The notes under the pieces are model-generated. The model did no database searches, had not been told where the DNA came from, and saw only the letters and a list, made by a program, of their open reading frames with translations. 64,000 nt of DNA. Origin: JALORV01 sp963754065 (GTDB lineage Bacteria; Pseudomonadota; Gammaproteobacteria; Burkholderiales; Burkholderiaceae_F). The stretch lies in contig CAVWFH010000019.1 of assembly GCA_963754065.1 (NCBI GenBank), positions 15,853-79,852 of the forward strand, in the 5' to 3' direction. Made by a program: the position numbers and the translations under genes. Shown here piece after piece: positions 47,156 through 55,808 of this stretch (position 1 is its first letter; each line of letters opens with the position of its first letter).

Positions 47156-48802
47156 ATGTCGTACCAGGTCCTGGCCCGCAAGTGGCGTCCGCGTGATTTC
47201 TCGACGCTCGTCGGCCAGGAGCACGTGGTGCGCGCACTGACGCACGCGCTCAGCGCCAACCGGCTGCACCACGCCTATCTTTTCACCGGGACGCGTGGTG
47301 TCGGCAAGACGACGCTGTCGCGCATCCTGGCCAAGGCGCTGAACTGCGTCGGCGCCGACGGCACCGGCGGCATTACGCCCACACCCTGCGGGGTCTGCGA
47401 CGCCTGCACGGCAATCGATGCCGGCCGATTCGTCGACTACATTGAAATGGATGCGGCCAGCAACCGGGGCGTCGACGAGATGGTGCAGCTGCTCGAGCGC
47501 GCGATGTACGCGCCGAGCAGCGCGCGCTTCAAGGTCTACATGATCGACGAGGTGCACCAGCTTTCGGCGCACGCGTTCAATGCGATGCTGAAGACGCTCG
47601 AAGAGCCGCCCGAGTACGTCAAGTTCATCCTGGCGACCACCGATCCACAGAAGGTGCCGGTCACCGTGCTGTCGCGTTGCCTGCAGTTCAATCTCAAGCA
47701 GATGACGCCGGCCGGTATTACCGAGCGCATGCGCGAAATACTGCTGCAGGAGGGCATCCCGGCCGAGGACGCGGCATTGCGCATGCTGGCGCACGCGGCA
47801 CGCGGCAGCATGCGCGATGGCCTGTCGCTGCTGGACCAGGCTATTGCCTATGCGGCAGGCCAGGTCTCGCTCGATGCGGTGCGCGGCATGCTCGGCGCGA
47901 TCGACGAGACGACGCTTGTGCGCGTGCTGGAAGCCGTCGTTGCTCGCGATGCGAAAGGCGTCCTGGCGCTGGCCGATGAAATGAACGGCGCCAGTCTGTC
48001 TTTCGGGCAGGCGTTGCGTGACCTGGCAAGTCTGCTGCATCGCGTCGCCATGGCGCAGCAGGTCGAAGGCGGCACCGATGACGAAGTGGATGCGGCCGAT
48101 GTGCAGCGCCTGGCGCGCGCGCTCGCGCCGGACGAAGTGCAGCTTTACTACCAGATCGCGCTGCACGGGCGCAACGACCTGCACCTTGCGCCGGATGAAT
48201 ACGCGGGTTTCACGATGACGCTTCTGCGCATGCTGGCGTTCGCGCCCGGCACCGCCACGACAGAGGCACCAGCACCGCGGCCGGCGCCGCTGGCAGCCGG
48301 CCGGCCCGCGCGGGCCAGTAGCCCGGCGCCGGGCCGCGTGACCGAGACGGCGACGCCGGCGGCGGTCGTTTCGCAGGCGGCCTCGACGCTTGCTCCCATC
48401 GAATTCGATGGCGACTGGCCGGCGCTGGTGTCGCGGCTCAAGGTCAGCGGCCTTGTGAAGGAACTCGCACAGCGCAGTGAACTCGTGTCCGTGCAGGGTG
48501 ATCACTTTCGACTGCGCGCGCCGCTCAAGACTCTGGTCGAAGCGGGTACGGTGGACAAGTTGAAGGCCGCGCTTGCCGTGGCGATGGGTCGCCCGGTCCG
48601 TGTCACGGCAGAAATCGGCAGCACGACGGGGCCGACCGCGGCCGGAGTGGCGGCACAGGCGAGTGCCGAGCGGCAACGGCAGGCCGAGGAGTCGATCTAC
48701 GGTGATCCCTTCGTGCGAGAATTGATCGACAACTTCGGCGCGGCAGTCGATCCTGCATCGATCCGGCCGCGCGATTCCAACGACACGGGAACGCAGCGAT
48801 GA
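47156..48802 (+). CDS. dnaX: DNA polymerase III subunit tau/gamma
   Basis: A 548-residue clamp-loader ATPase. Walker A GTRGVGKTT at about 45-53; zinc module with CVGADG...PCGVCDAC; VYMIDEVHQLS Walker B; sensor 1 ATTDPQKVPVTVLSRC. An Ala/Pro-rich linker follows at about 360-415 and then the tau C-terminal domain. I see no A-rich slippery run for an E. coli-type gamma frameshift. The stop overlaps the start of the next gene (ATGA). Confidence 0.96.
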   Translation: MSYQVLARKWRPRDFSTLVGQEHVVRALTHALSANRLHHAYLFTGTRGVGKTTLSRILAKALNCVGADGTGGITPTPCGVCDACTAIDAGRFVDYIEMDAASNRGVDEMVQLLERAMYAPSSARFKVYMIDEVHQLSAHAFNAMLKTLEEPPEYVKFILATTDPQKVPVTVLSRCLQFNLKQMTPAGITERMREILLQEGIPAEDAALRMLAHAARGSMRDGLSLLDQAIAYAAGQVSLDAVRGMLGAIDETTLVRVLEAVVARDAKGVLALADEMNGASLSFGQALRDLASLLHRVAMAQQVEGGTDDEVDAADVQRLARALAPDEVQLYYQIALHGRNDLHLAPDEYAGFTMTLLRMLAFAPGTATTEAPAPRPAPLAAGRPARASSPAPGRVTETATPAAVVSQAASTLAPIEFDGDWPALVSRLKVSGLVKELAQRSELVSVQGDHFRLRAPLKTLVEAGTVDKLKAALAVAMGRPVRVTAEIGSTTGPTAAGVAAQASAERQRQAEESIYGDPFVRELIDNFGAAVDPASIRPRDSNDTGTQR

Positions 48803-49125
48803 TGAAAGGCCAGCTTGCCGGATTGATGCAACAGGCGCAGAAGATGCAGGAAGGCGTCAAGCGCCTGCAGGAAGAACTCGCGAACACCGAAGTCGAAGGC
48901 CAGTCGGGCGCCGGCATGGTGAAGGTCGTGATGACCTGCAAGCACGACGTGCGCCGTGTGGCGATCGATCCCACCCTCGTCGGCGACGACAAGGAGATGC
49001 TCGAGGATCTCGTGGCCGCGGCGTTCAACGATGCCGTGCGCCGCGCAGAAGCCGTGTCGCAGGAAAAGATGTCATCAATCACCGCCGGCATGCCGCTGCC
49101 GCCGGGCATGAAGCTGCCGTTCTAG
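48799..49125 (+). CDS. ybaB: Nucleoid-associated protein YbaB/EbfC
   Basis: A 108-residue DNA-binding dimer, GLMQQAQKMQEGVKRLQEEL coiled N-terminus and the AGxGMVKVVM core. ATG 48799 overlaps dnaX (ATGA); it is the middle gene of dnaX-ybaB-recR. The C-terminal Met/Pro/Gly tail is typical. Confidence 0.95.
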   Translation: MMKGQLAGLMQQAQKMQEGVKRLQEELANTEVEGQSGAGMVKVVMTCKHDVRRVAIDPTLVGDDKEMLEDLVAAAFNDAVRRAEAVSQEKMSSITAGMPLPPGMKLPF

Positions 49126-49267
49126 GCGACGCCGCGGCAATGCGGCCTGATTCCTCGGTGCTGTTGAGCTTGCAGCGGCCGCCCGGTCGCCCGAAGTCCG
49201 CTGCACACTATCTGGCGAAGCGGGTGCACGTGCGGCCCGTGAGGCCGCGTACATCCGCTTCGACATC

Positions 49268-49870
49268 ATGAAACTCGGCCCGACGCTCGACAAGCTCGTC
49301 GATGCCCTGAAGCATCTGCCCGGCATCGGGCCGCGCTCGGCACAGCGCATTGCATTCCACCTGCTGCAGCATGACCGGGAGTCTGCTGTACGCCTCGGCG
49401 AGTCGCTGCTTGCTGCGGTGCAGTCGATCCGCCACTGCGCGCGCTGCAATACGCTCACCGAGCTCGAGGTCTGCGAGACCTGCGCCAGCGCCAAGCGTGA
49501 CGCGCAAATGCTGTGCGTGGTCGAGTCCCCGGCAGACCAATTGATGATCGAGCAGTCGATGTCCTACGGCGGCCTGTACTTCGTGCTGCTCGGCCGGCTG
49601 TCCCCGCTTGACGGCATCGGTCCGCGCGAAATTCAGATGGAGCGGCTGCTGGCGCGCGCCACCGACGGTGTCGTACGGGAGCTGATCGTTGCCACCTCAT
49701 TCACTCCGGAAGGCGATGCCACCGCGCACTACATCGGTGAATTGCTGCGCTCGCGGAACCCGGACCTTAAGATCACGCGCCTGGCGCGCGGGGTGCCGGC
49801 AGGGGCCGAGCTCGAATACACCGATGTCAACACGATCGCGCAGGCGATGCTGGACCGACGCGCGGCCTAG
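49268..49870 (+). CDS. recR: Recombination protein RecR
   Basis: A 200-residue gap-repair mediator. Helix-hairpin-helix LPGIGPRSAQRIAFHLL, zinc finger CARCNTLTELEVCETC at about 57-72, Toprim domain starting LCVVESPADQ, and Walker-B-like TDVNTIAQAM at the end. The 142-bp gap before it carries a GCGGCC/GGCCGC inverted repeat and no gene. Confidence 0.96.
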   Translation: MKLGPTLDKLVDALKHLPGIGPRSAQRIAFHLLQHDRESAVRLGESLLAAVQSIRHCARCNTLTELEVCETCASAKRDAQMLCVVESPADQLMIEQSMSYGGLYFVLLGRLSPLDGIGPREIQMERLLARATDGVVRELIVATSFTPEGDATAHYIGELLRSRNPDLKITRLARGVPAGAELEYTDVNTIAQAMLDRRAA

Positions 49871-49918
49871 TGATCGCCGATCGGCTGTAGCGGTTCCCAT
49901 GTTCCGGAGATGAACTCG

Positions 49919-50293
49919 ATGACGATTGCGTTCTGGTGCGTACTGATCGCCGCGCTGCTCCCAATGCTCGCGACGGTCATCGCGAAGACCAACGGGGAGC
50001 GCTACAACAACCGCGATCCGCGATCTTGGCTCGAGCGGCAGAAGGGGCTCAGCAAGCGTGCCAACAACGCGCAGCTCAATGCCTTCGAGGCATTTCCGTT
50101 CTTCGCGGCCGCAGTCATCATCGCTCACCTGACCCACGCACCGCAGGAGCGGGTCGACATCCTTGCCATCATCTTCATCGTGGCGCGGCTGGGTTACCTC
50201 GGCTGCTACCTGGCGGACTGGCAGGCGGCGCGATCGCTCGTGTGGCTGATCGGCTGGCTCGCCTGCCTGACGATTTTCCTGCTCGGAGCCTGA
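49919..50293 (+). CDS. MAPEG-family membrane protein
   Basis: A 124-residue, four-helix membrane protein of the MAPEG (glutathione transferase/eicosanoid) superfamily; NAFEAFPFFAAAVIIAHL and ARLGYLGCYLADWQAARS are the family motifs. The bacterial substrate is unknown. ATG 49919 is chosen because GGAG lies 9 nt upstream of it and abuts the alternative ATG 49910. It precedes a CoA-transferase by 3 nt. Confidence 0.85.
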   Translation: MTIAFWCVLIAALLPMLATVIAKTNGERYNNRDPRSWLERQKGLSKRANNAQLNAFEAFPFFAAAVIIAHLTHAPQERVDILAIIFIVARLGYLGCYLADWQAARSLVWLIGWLACLTIFLLGA

Positions 50294-50296
50294 GCG

Positions 50297-51499
50297 ATGG
50301 CCGGACCACTCGAGGGCATCAAGGTCCTCGAACTCGGCACGCTGATTGCGGGGCCGTTCGCCGCGCGCATGTTCGCCGAGTTCGGAGCCGAGGTGATCAA
50401 GGTCGAGGATCCGGCCAGCGGCGACCCGATCCGCAACTGGCGCTATTTGCACGAGGGCACGTCGCTCTGGTGGTATGTGCAGGCGCGCAACAAGAAGTCG
50501 ATCGCACTCAATCTGAAGGACACGCGCGCGCAGGCGATTGCCAGAGCACTCGCGCTCGACGCCGATGTCGTCATCGAGAACTACCGGCCGGGCGTTCTTG
50601 AGAAATGGGGCCTGGGCTACGAGCAGCTCCGTGCGTCCAACGCGGCGACCATCATGGTGCGCATTTCGGGCTACGGACAGACCGGGCCGATGCGTGACCG
50701 ACCCGGCTTTGGTGCGATCGGTGAATCGATGGGAGGCATCCGCTTCGTGTCCGGACATCCGGACCGTCCTCCGGTGCGGATCGGCATCTCGATCGGCGAC
50801 TCGATCGCGGCTCTGCACGGCGTGATCGGAGCATTGATGGCACTGCGTCATCGTGACGCGACCGGCGGACGGGGGCGGGGCGTCGGGCAGTTCGTCGACG
50901 TCGCGCTGTACGAGGCGGTGTTCAACATGATGGAGAGCACCGTGCCGGAGTTCGATCGCTATGGCGTCGTGCGGGCGCGCACGGGCGGGGCCTTGCCCGG
51001 CATCGTTCCGTCGAACACGTACACCTGCGCGAACGATGCGGCAATTGTGGTCGCCGGCAATGGCGACGCCATTTTCAAGCGACTGATGCACGCCATCGGC
51101 CGGCCGGACCTTGCCGAAGACCCGGCGCTCGCGCGCAACGAGGGTCGTGTCCGAAGGACGCAGGAGATTGACGACGCGATCCAGGCGTGGTGCGGCGAGC
51201 GGTCCATCGACGATGCCCTGTCGATCCTGCAGGGCGCCGATGTCCCGGCATCGCGCATCTACAGCGTCGCCGACATGGTCGAGGATGGCCAGTTTGCCGC
51301 GCGCAACATGATCGAGCAGCAGCAATTGCCCGATGGAACACCGCTCAAGGTGCCCGCCGTGGTGCCCAAGCTGTCCGCAACGCCTGGCGGAACGGCGTGG
51401 CTCGGGCCTCGCCTCGGCGAGCACACCGAGGAAATACTGACGCGCCTGGGCCATGACCCGGCCGCGATCGACGCGCTGCGCCGGGACGGCGTGATTTAA
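50297..51499 (+). CDS. Class III CoA-transferase (CaiB/BaiF family)
   Basis: A 400-residue enzyme moving CoA between carboxylic acids. LEGIKVLELGTLIAGPFAAR opens it; the catalytic Asp is in RIGISIGDS (position equivalent to Asp169 of formyl-CoA transferase). RNKKSIALNLKD and GYGQTGP are typical. Substrate unknown. Followed directly by an ABC importer, suggesting uptake and CoA activation of the same acid; this is inference. Confidence 0.9.
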   Translation: MAGPLEGIKVLELGTLIAGPFAARMFAEFGAEVIKVEDPASGDPIRNWRYLHEGTSLWWYVQARNKKSIALNLKDTRAQAIARALALDADVVIENYRPGVLEKWGLGYEQLRASNAATIMVRISGYGQTGPMRDRPGFGAIGESMGGIRFVSGHPDRPPVRIGISIGDSIAALHGVIGALMALRHRDATGGRGRGVGQFVDVALYEAVFNMMESTVPEFDRYGVVRARTGGALPGIVPSNTYTCANDAAIVVAGNGDAIFKRLMHAIGRPDLAEDPALARNEGRVRRTQEIDDAIQAWCGERSIDDALSILQGADVPASRIYSVADMVEDGQFAARNMIEQQQLPDGTPLKVPAVVPKLSATPGGTAWLGPRLGEHTEEILTRLGHDPAAIDALRRDGVI

Positions 51500-51550
51500 G
51501 ATCGCCGCAGAGGCGGTCAGCGCCCCAACACGAAATCCGAGGAGACACCC

Positions 51551-52585
51551 ATGTCCGTTCGCGCCACCCGACGCTCGGTGCTTGCCGCCGGGATTGCCAC
51601 GTTGCTGTTTCCTGCACTGCTGTCGGCGCAGGCACTTGAAAAGAAGAAGGTCACCATCGCCGTGGGTGGCAAGAACCTTCTGTACTACCTGCCGCTGACC
51701 GTGGCGGAGCAGAAGGGCTTCTTCAAGGACGAGGGCCTTGAAGTCGAAATCGTCGACTTTGCCGGCGGCGCGCGTGCGCTGCAGGCCGTGGTCGGTGGCA
51801 GCGCCGATGTCGTATCAGGCGCGTTCGAGCACAACATCAATATGCAGGCCAAGGGCCAGCCGATGCGTGCCTTCGTGCTGCAGGGAAGGGCGCCGCAGAT
51901 CGTGCTGGCGGTCAGCAACAAGACGATGCCGAACTTCAAGTCGGTGGCGGACCTGAAGGGCAAGAAGATCGGCGTGACCGCACCGGGCTCCTCGACCAAC
52001 ATCATGACGAACTTCGTGCTGGCAAAGAGCGGCCTGAAGGGAACGGACGTGTCCTACGTGGGCGTAGGCGCATCGCAGGGTGCGGTGGCCGCGCTGCGGT
52101 CCGGGCAGATCGACGCGATTTCCAACCTGGATCCCGTCATCACGATGCTGGCTCGCAACAACGACATCAGGATCATTTCGGATACGCGCGACGTGGCGGA
52201 AGCCGACAAGGTCTTCGGCGGGCCGATGCCGGCCGCGACGCTGTACTCGCCGGTCGCGTTCATCGAGAAGAACCCGAACACCGTGCAGGCCCTGACCAAT
52301 GCGATCGTGCGTGCCAACAAGTGGATTCAGCAGGCCGGGCCGTCCGACATCGTGAAGACAGTGCCCGAGAGCTTTCTGCTCGGCGATCGCGCGGTGTACA
52401 TCGACGCCTTCCTCAAGGCGAAACCGGCGCTCTCACCGGACGGCATGATTCCCGAACAGGGTCCGGCCACCGCGCTGCGCGCCTTGTCCAGCATCGATCC
52501 GGCGATGGCGAGCGCCAAGATCGACCTCAAGTCCGTCTACACGAACGAGTTCGTGAAGAAAGCCAACGCCAAGTATCCGAAGTGA
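51551..52585 (+). CDS. NMT1/SsuA-type ABC transporter substrate-binding protein
   Basis: A 344-residue periplasmic protein. N-terminal TRRSVLAAGIATLLF is a signal with twin Arg, possibly Tat; cleavage near SAQA. NLLYYLPLTVAEQKGFFKDE is the NMT1/THI5-like motif, followed by two alpha/beta lobes. Such proteins bind sulfonates, nitrate, thiamine precursors or aromatic acids. AGGAG lies 7-8 nt before ATG 51551. First gene of a binding protein-ATPase-permease set. Confidence 0.9.
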   Translation: MSVRATRRSVLAAGIATLLFPALLSAQALEKKKVTIAVGGKNLLYYLPLTVAEQKGFFKDEGLEVEIVDFAGGARALQAVVGGSADVVSGAFEHNINMQAKGQPMRAFVLQGRAPQIVLAVSNKTMPNFKSVADLKGKKIGVTAPGSSTNIMTNFVLAKSGLKGTDVSYVGVGASQGAVAALRSGQIDAISNLDPVITMLARNNDIRIISDTRDVAEADKVFGGPMPAATLYSPVAFIEKNPNTVQALTNAIVRANKWIQQAGPSDIVKTVPESFLLGDRAVYIDAFLKAKPALSPDGMIPEQGPATALRALSSIDPAMASAKIDLKSVYTNEFVKKANAKYPK

Positions 52586-52670
52586 CCGACTGCGCGAACC
52601 GGCGCATGGCTGCCGATTCTGGCGCGGCGCGGCAGCCATGCCGTCGACCGGTCGGGTGCGAGGAGTTCGC

Positions 52671-53480
52671 TTGATCTCGGCAGTGTCATTGCAGGGCATC
52701 ACCTGCACGTTCGTCAGCCGCGACAACCGTTCGCAGCGCTACACAGCCGTGCGCGACGTGTCGCTCGACATCGCGCCGGGCGAGTTCGTCAGCGTCGTCG
52801 GTCCGACCGGCTGCGGCAAGAGCACGCTGCTTAACGTGGCGGCCGGTCTGCTGGAGCCGAGCAGCGGCACCGTGCACGTGTTCGGCGAACCGCTGGCCGG
52901 CATCAACCGGCGCGCCGGCTACATGTTCCAGACCGAGGCGCTGATGCCGTGGCGCACGGCACGCGACAACGTGCTGGCCGGGCTGCAGTTCCGCGGGATG
53001 GCCGAGTCGGAGGCGTCGGCCGTGGCCGACGACTGGCTGCAGCGTGTGGGACTCGGCGGCTTCGGGGATCGTTATCCGCACCAGTTGTCCGGCGGCATGC
53101 GCAAGCGCACGGCGCTGGCCCAGACGCTGGTGCTCGATCCCGACATCATTCTGATGGACGAACCGTTTTCGGCACTCGACATCCAGACGCGCCAGCTGAT
53201 GGAAAATGAGGTCCTGGAACTCTGGGCAGCAAAGCGCAAGGCAGTCCTCTTCATCACTCACGACCTCGACGAAGCGATTGCGATGAGCGACCGTGTGGTC
53301 GTGCTGTCGGCGGGTCCGGCATCGCATCCGATCGGCGAGTTCGTGATCGACCTGGCGCGCCCGCGCGACGTGGCCGAAGTGCGCGTGACACCGCGCTTCA
53401 TCGATCTGCACAAGGCGATCTGGGATGTGCTGCGCGAGGAAGTCCTGAAGGGCTACGCGCAGCAGAAGCAGGCCGCGTGA
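52671..53480 (+). CDS. ABC transporter ATP-binding protein (SsuB/TauB type)
   Basis: A 269-residue importer ATPase. Walker A GPTGCGKST, Q-loop MFQTEALMPW, signature LSGGMRKRTALAQ, Walker B IILMDEPFSALD and the switch His in FITHDLDEAI. I choose TTG 52671 because AGGAG sits 5 nt upstream; ATG 52638 is in frame but lacks one. It works with the adjoining substrate-binding protein and permease. Confidence 0.92.
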   Translation: MISAVSLQGITCTFVSRDNRSQRYTAVRDVSLDIAPGEFVSVVGPTGCGKSTLLNVAAGLLEPSSGTVHVFGEPLAGINRRAGYMFQTEALMPWRTARDNVLAGLQFRGMAESEASAVADDWLQRVGLGGFGDRYPHQLSGGMRKRTALAQTLVLDPDIILMDEPFSALDIQTRQLMENEVLELWAAKRKAVLFITHDLDEAIAMSDRVVVLSAGPASHPIGEFVIDLARPRDVAEVRVTPRFIDLHKAIWDVLREEVLKGYAQQKQAA

Positions 53481-53490
53481 GCCGACGTCC

Positions 53491-54319
53491 ATGTGGAACG
53501 CGATCCGTCCCAACACGAAGAATCTGCGCTTCTGGCAGGTGGGCGTGCTGGTCGTCCTGTTCCTGCTTTGGCACGTCCTGACCAAGCCCGGACTGCTGCC
53601 ACCGCTGTTTTTCGATAGCGAGAACGATGCCAAGTTCTTCTTTGGCGAGCCGGTCAAGATCCTCGCGCGCATCTGGGCCTGGTTTGTCGTCGACCGCGAC
53701 ATCTACCAACACTTGTGGGTAACGCTCGTCGAGACGGTGCTGGCCTTCCTGATCGGCACCGTCTCCGGACTGGTGATGGGCATGTGGCTGGCGCTGTCGC
53801 CGGTGGCCGCCGCCATCCTCGACCCATACATCAAGGCGATGAACTCGATGCCCCGTGTGATCCTTGCGCCGATCTTTGCTGTGTGGTTCGGACTCGGCAT
53901 TGCTTCGAAGGTCGCGCTCGGCTTCACGCTGGTGTTCTTCATCGTCTTCTTCAACGTCTACCAGGGCGTGAAGGAAGTCAGCCCGACGGTGCTCGCCAAC
54001 GCACGGATGCTCGGGGCTTCGCGCCGGCAGCTGTTGCGCCACGTCTACCTTCCGAGCGCCACCAGCTGGGTGTTTTCCTCGCTGCACACGTCGGTGGGGC
54101 TGGCGTTCGTCGGCGCCGTGGTAGGGTGAGTACCTCGGCTCCTCGCGGGGCGTGGGCTACCTGATCCTGCAGGCCGAGGGCACTTTCGACATCAACACCG
54201 TGATGGCCGGCATCCTGGTGCTGACGGGCTTCGCACTGGTGCTCGATGGGATCGTCGGGAGAGTCGAAAGGCACCTGATGAAGTGGCAGCCGCGCGCGGG
54301 AGAGACTGAAAAGCTGTAG
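53491..54319 (+). CDS. ABC transporter permease (SsuC/TauC type), frameshifted
   Basis: About 275 residues when repaired, six membrane segments, with the coupling-helix motif NARMLGASRRQLLRHVYLPS. After GLAFVGAVVG the frame meets TGA at 54127-54129. The next frame continues with EYLGSSRGVGYLILQAEGTF to a stop at 54317-54319. One extra G in GTAGGGTGAG would explain it. The join restores the expected permease sequence, so this is probably a sequence error. Confidence 0.88.
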
Positions 54320-54398
54320 TTTTCCTGCCGAAGCCTGGCGATTGCCGTCGAATGCGGGGTTTACCCTCGTTAGACTTTCGTATTCGGTCCACGCGGGG

Positions 54399-55775
54399 AT
54401 GGAAGCTATTTACGAATACGCCAACCAGCAGGCCGCAGAGCCTTTCTGGCAGCGCATCCAGAAATTCTTTCTGTTACCGCTCGACCGGGCCGTGCTGCTT
54501 CGCATCGCCGGGCTGTCGGCGGCGCTGGTCGTCTCGCTGGTCCTGCTGCTCTTCGGTCCGTTCGGCATGGTACTTATCGCCGCGGCCGCCTTCGCGCTGC
54601 TCGTGGTGGGCGCGCGCTACGGCTTCAAGATCATCGAACGGTCGTCCAAGGGCTATCTCGTACCCTCCGACTACCCGCTGACCGACGAGGACCTGGTTGG
54701 CCCGTACCTGCCGTACAAGTACGTGGCGATGAACGTAGTTTTCGCCGCGCTTGCCGGCGTCTTCATCACGATTCTCGGTGGGCATGAATTCCTGGGCATC
54801 CTGATCTGGGGCTTTTTTTTCGTGGTCCTGATGCCGGCCGCCACCATGCGGCTAGTGATGACCGGCAGCCTGCGTGGCGCGCTCAATCCCACCGAACTGG
54901 TCAACCTGATCCAGCGCGTCGGCAAGCCCTACGCGGCGCTGTGCGCGTTCGTGTTCTTTGCCGACCTGTCGCGCTCCTGGGGGATTGTGTTTCTGGCCGG
55001 CGCCGCCGGTGTCGGAGCGGGCGGCGCGGCCGGAATGGGAGTCCTCGCGGTGATGCTGGTCTTCCTGCTGTCGGTCGCCTTCTGGTACTTCAGCTACGTC
55101 ATCTGCGCGCTGATCGGTTATGCGATGTACCAGTATGCAGACCGTCTCGAGATTTCGGTCGTCGGCCCGGGCGAAGAGCGGTTGATGAGTTCGACCGGGC
55201 GGCACGCCGACGTCAAGTCACGCACGCGCGACGCTCTGATCGGTCAGATGGTGAGCGCGGGCGAAATCAAGGAAGCCATCGACCTGTTGCAGGACGATCT
55301 GCGTGAGCGACCGCACGACCTGTCGCTCCACGCCCGGCTTCACACGCTGCTGCTGGCGGAGAACTACACACCCAAGGTCGAGGACCACACTGAAAAGTAC
55401 ATTGCGCTGCTGGTCAAGTCGCTGAACTGGCGCGAAGCGCTCGACCTGGTGGAGGAAGCCATCGCACGGCGCGCGGACTGGACGCCGCGCCAGGTCGACG
55501 TCATTGCCCCCCTGGCGCGCGCGGCGCTGCAGAAGGGAAGACCGCAGCTCGCGGGCACGCTGATCCGGGGCTTCGACAAGAAGTATCCGAATCATCCGGA
55601 TGTTCCACAGATCTACTTCGTCGGCGCGCAATTGATGGCCGAATCTGCACACAGGCCTGACGAGGCGCGTCGCATCCTGAAGCATCTGCTGCAGCGCTAT
55701 GGCAGCGATCCGGTCGCCGCCGAAGCAGGGCGCTATCTGGAAGTGATGAACCGAATCGCAGAGGGCGCGCGCTAG
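54399..55775 (+). CDS. Unrecognised multi-pass membrane protein with TPR-like C-terminus
   Basis: About 458 residues. Residues 1-240 hold six to seven hydrophobic segments, some Gly/Ala rich (VGAGGAAGMG). Residues 270-455 are helical with TPR-like pairs: AGEIKEAIDLLQDDLRERPH, NWREALDLVEEAIARR and RPDEARRILKHLLQRYG. No family recognised by eye. Start ATG 54399 (MEAIYEYANQQ) is preferred to 54342, which adds unconserved-looking sequence and overlaps nothing useful. It stands alone between the ABC permease and a convergent rhomboid gene. Confidence 0.75.
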   Translation: MEAIYEYANQQAAEPFWQRIQKFFLLPLDRAVLLRIAGLSAALVVSLVLLLFGPFGMVLIAAAAFALLVVGARYGFKIIERSSKGYLVPSDYPLTDEDLVGPYLPYKYVAMNVVFAALAGVFITILGGHEFLGILIWGFFFVVLMPAATMRLVMTGSLRGALNPTELVNLIQRVGKPYAALCAFVFFADLSRSWGIVFLAGAAGVGAGGAAGMGVLAVMLVFLLSVAFWYFSYVICALIGYAMYQYADRLEISVVGPGEERLMSSTGRHADVKSRTRDALIGQMVSAGEIKEAIDLLQDDLRERPHDLSLHARLHTLLLAENYTPKVEDHTEKYIALLVKSLNWREALDLVEEAIARRADWTPRQVDVIAPLARAALQKGRPQLAGTLIRGFDKKYPNHPDVPQIYFVGAQLMAESAHRPDEARRILKHLLQRYGSDPVAAEAGRYLEVMNRIAEGAR

Positions 55776-55808
55776 CACTGACGCGACCGCGTCAGCGGGG
55801 AGTGCCGG

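Noticed and set aside
47156..48802. Programmed frameshift in dnaX giving a gamma subunit
   Set aside because: No A-rich slippery run or downstream hairpin comparable to E. coli is visible.
49228..49246. GCGGCC/GGCCGC inverted repeat before recR as a terminator
   Set aside because: Short stem, no T run.
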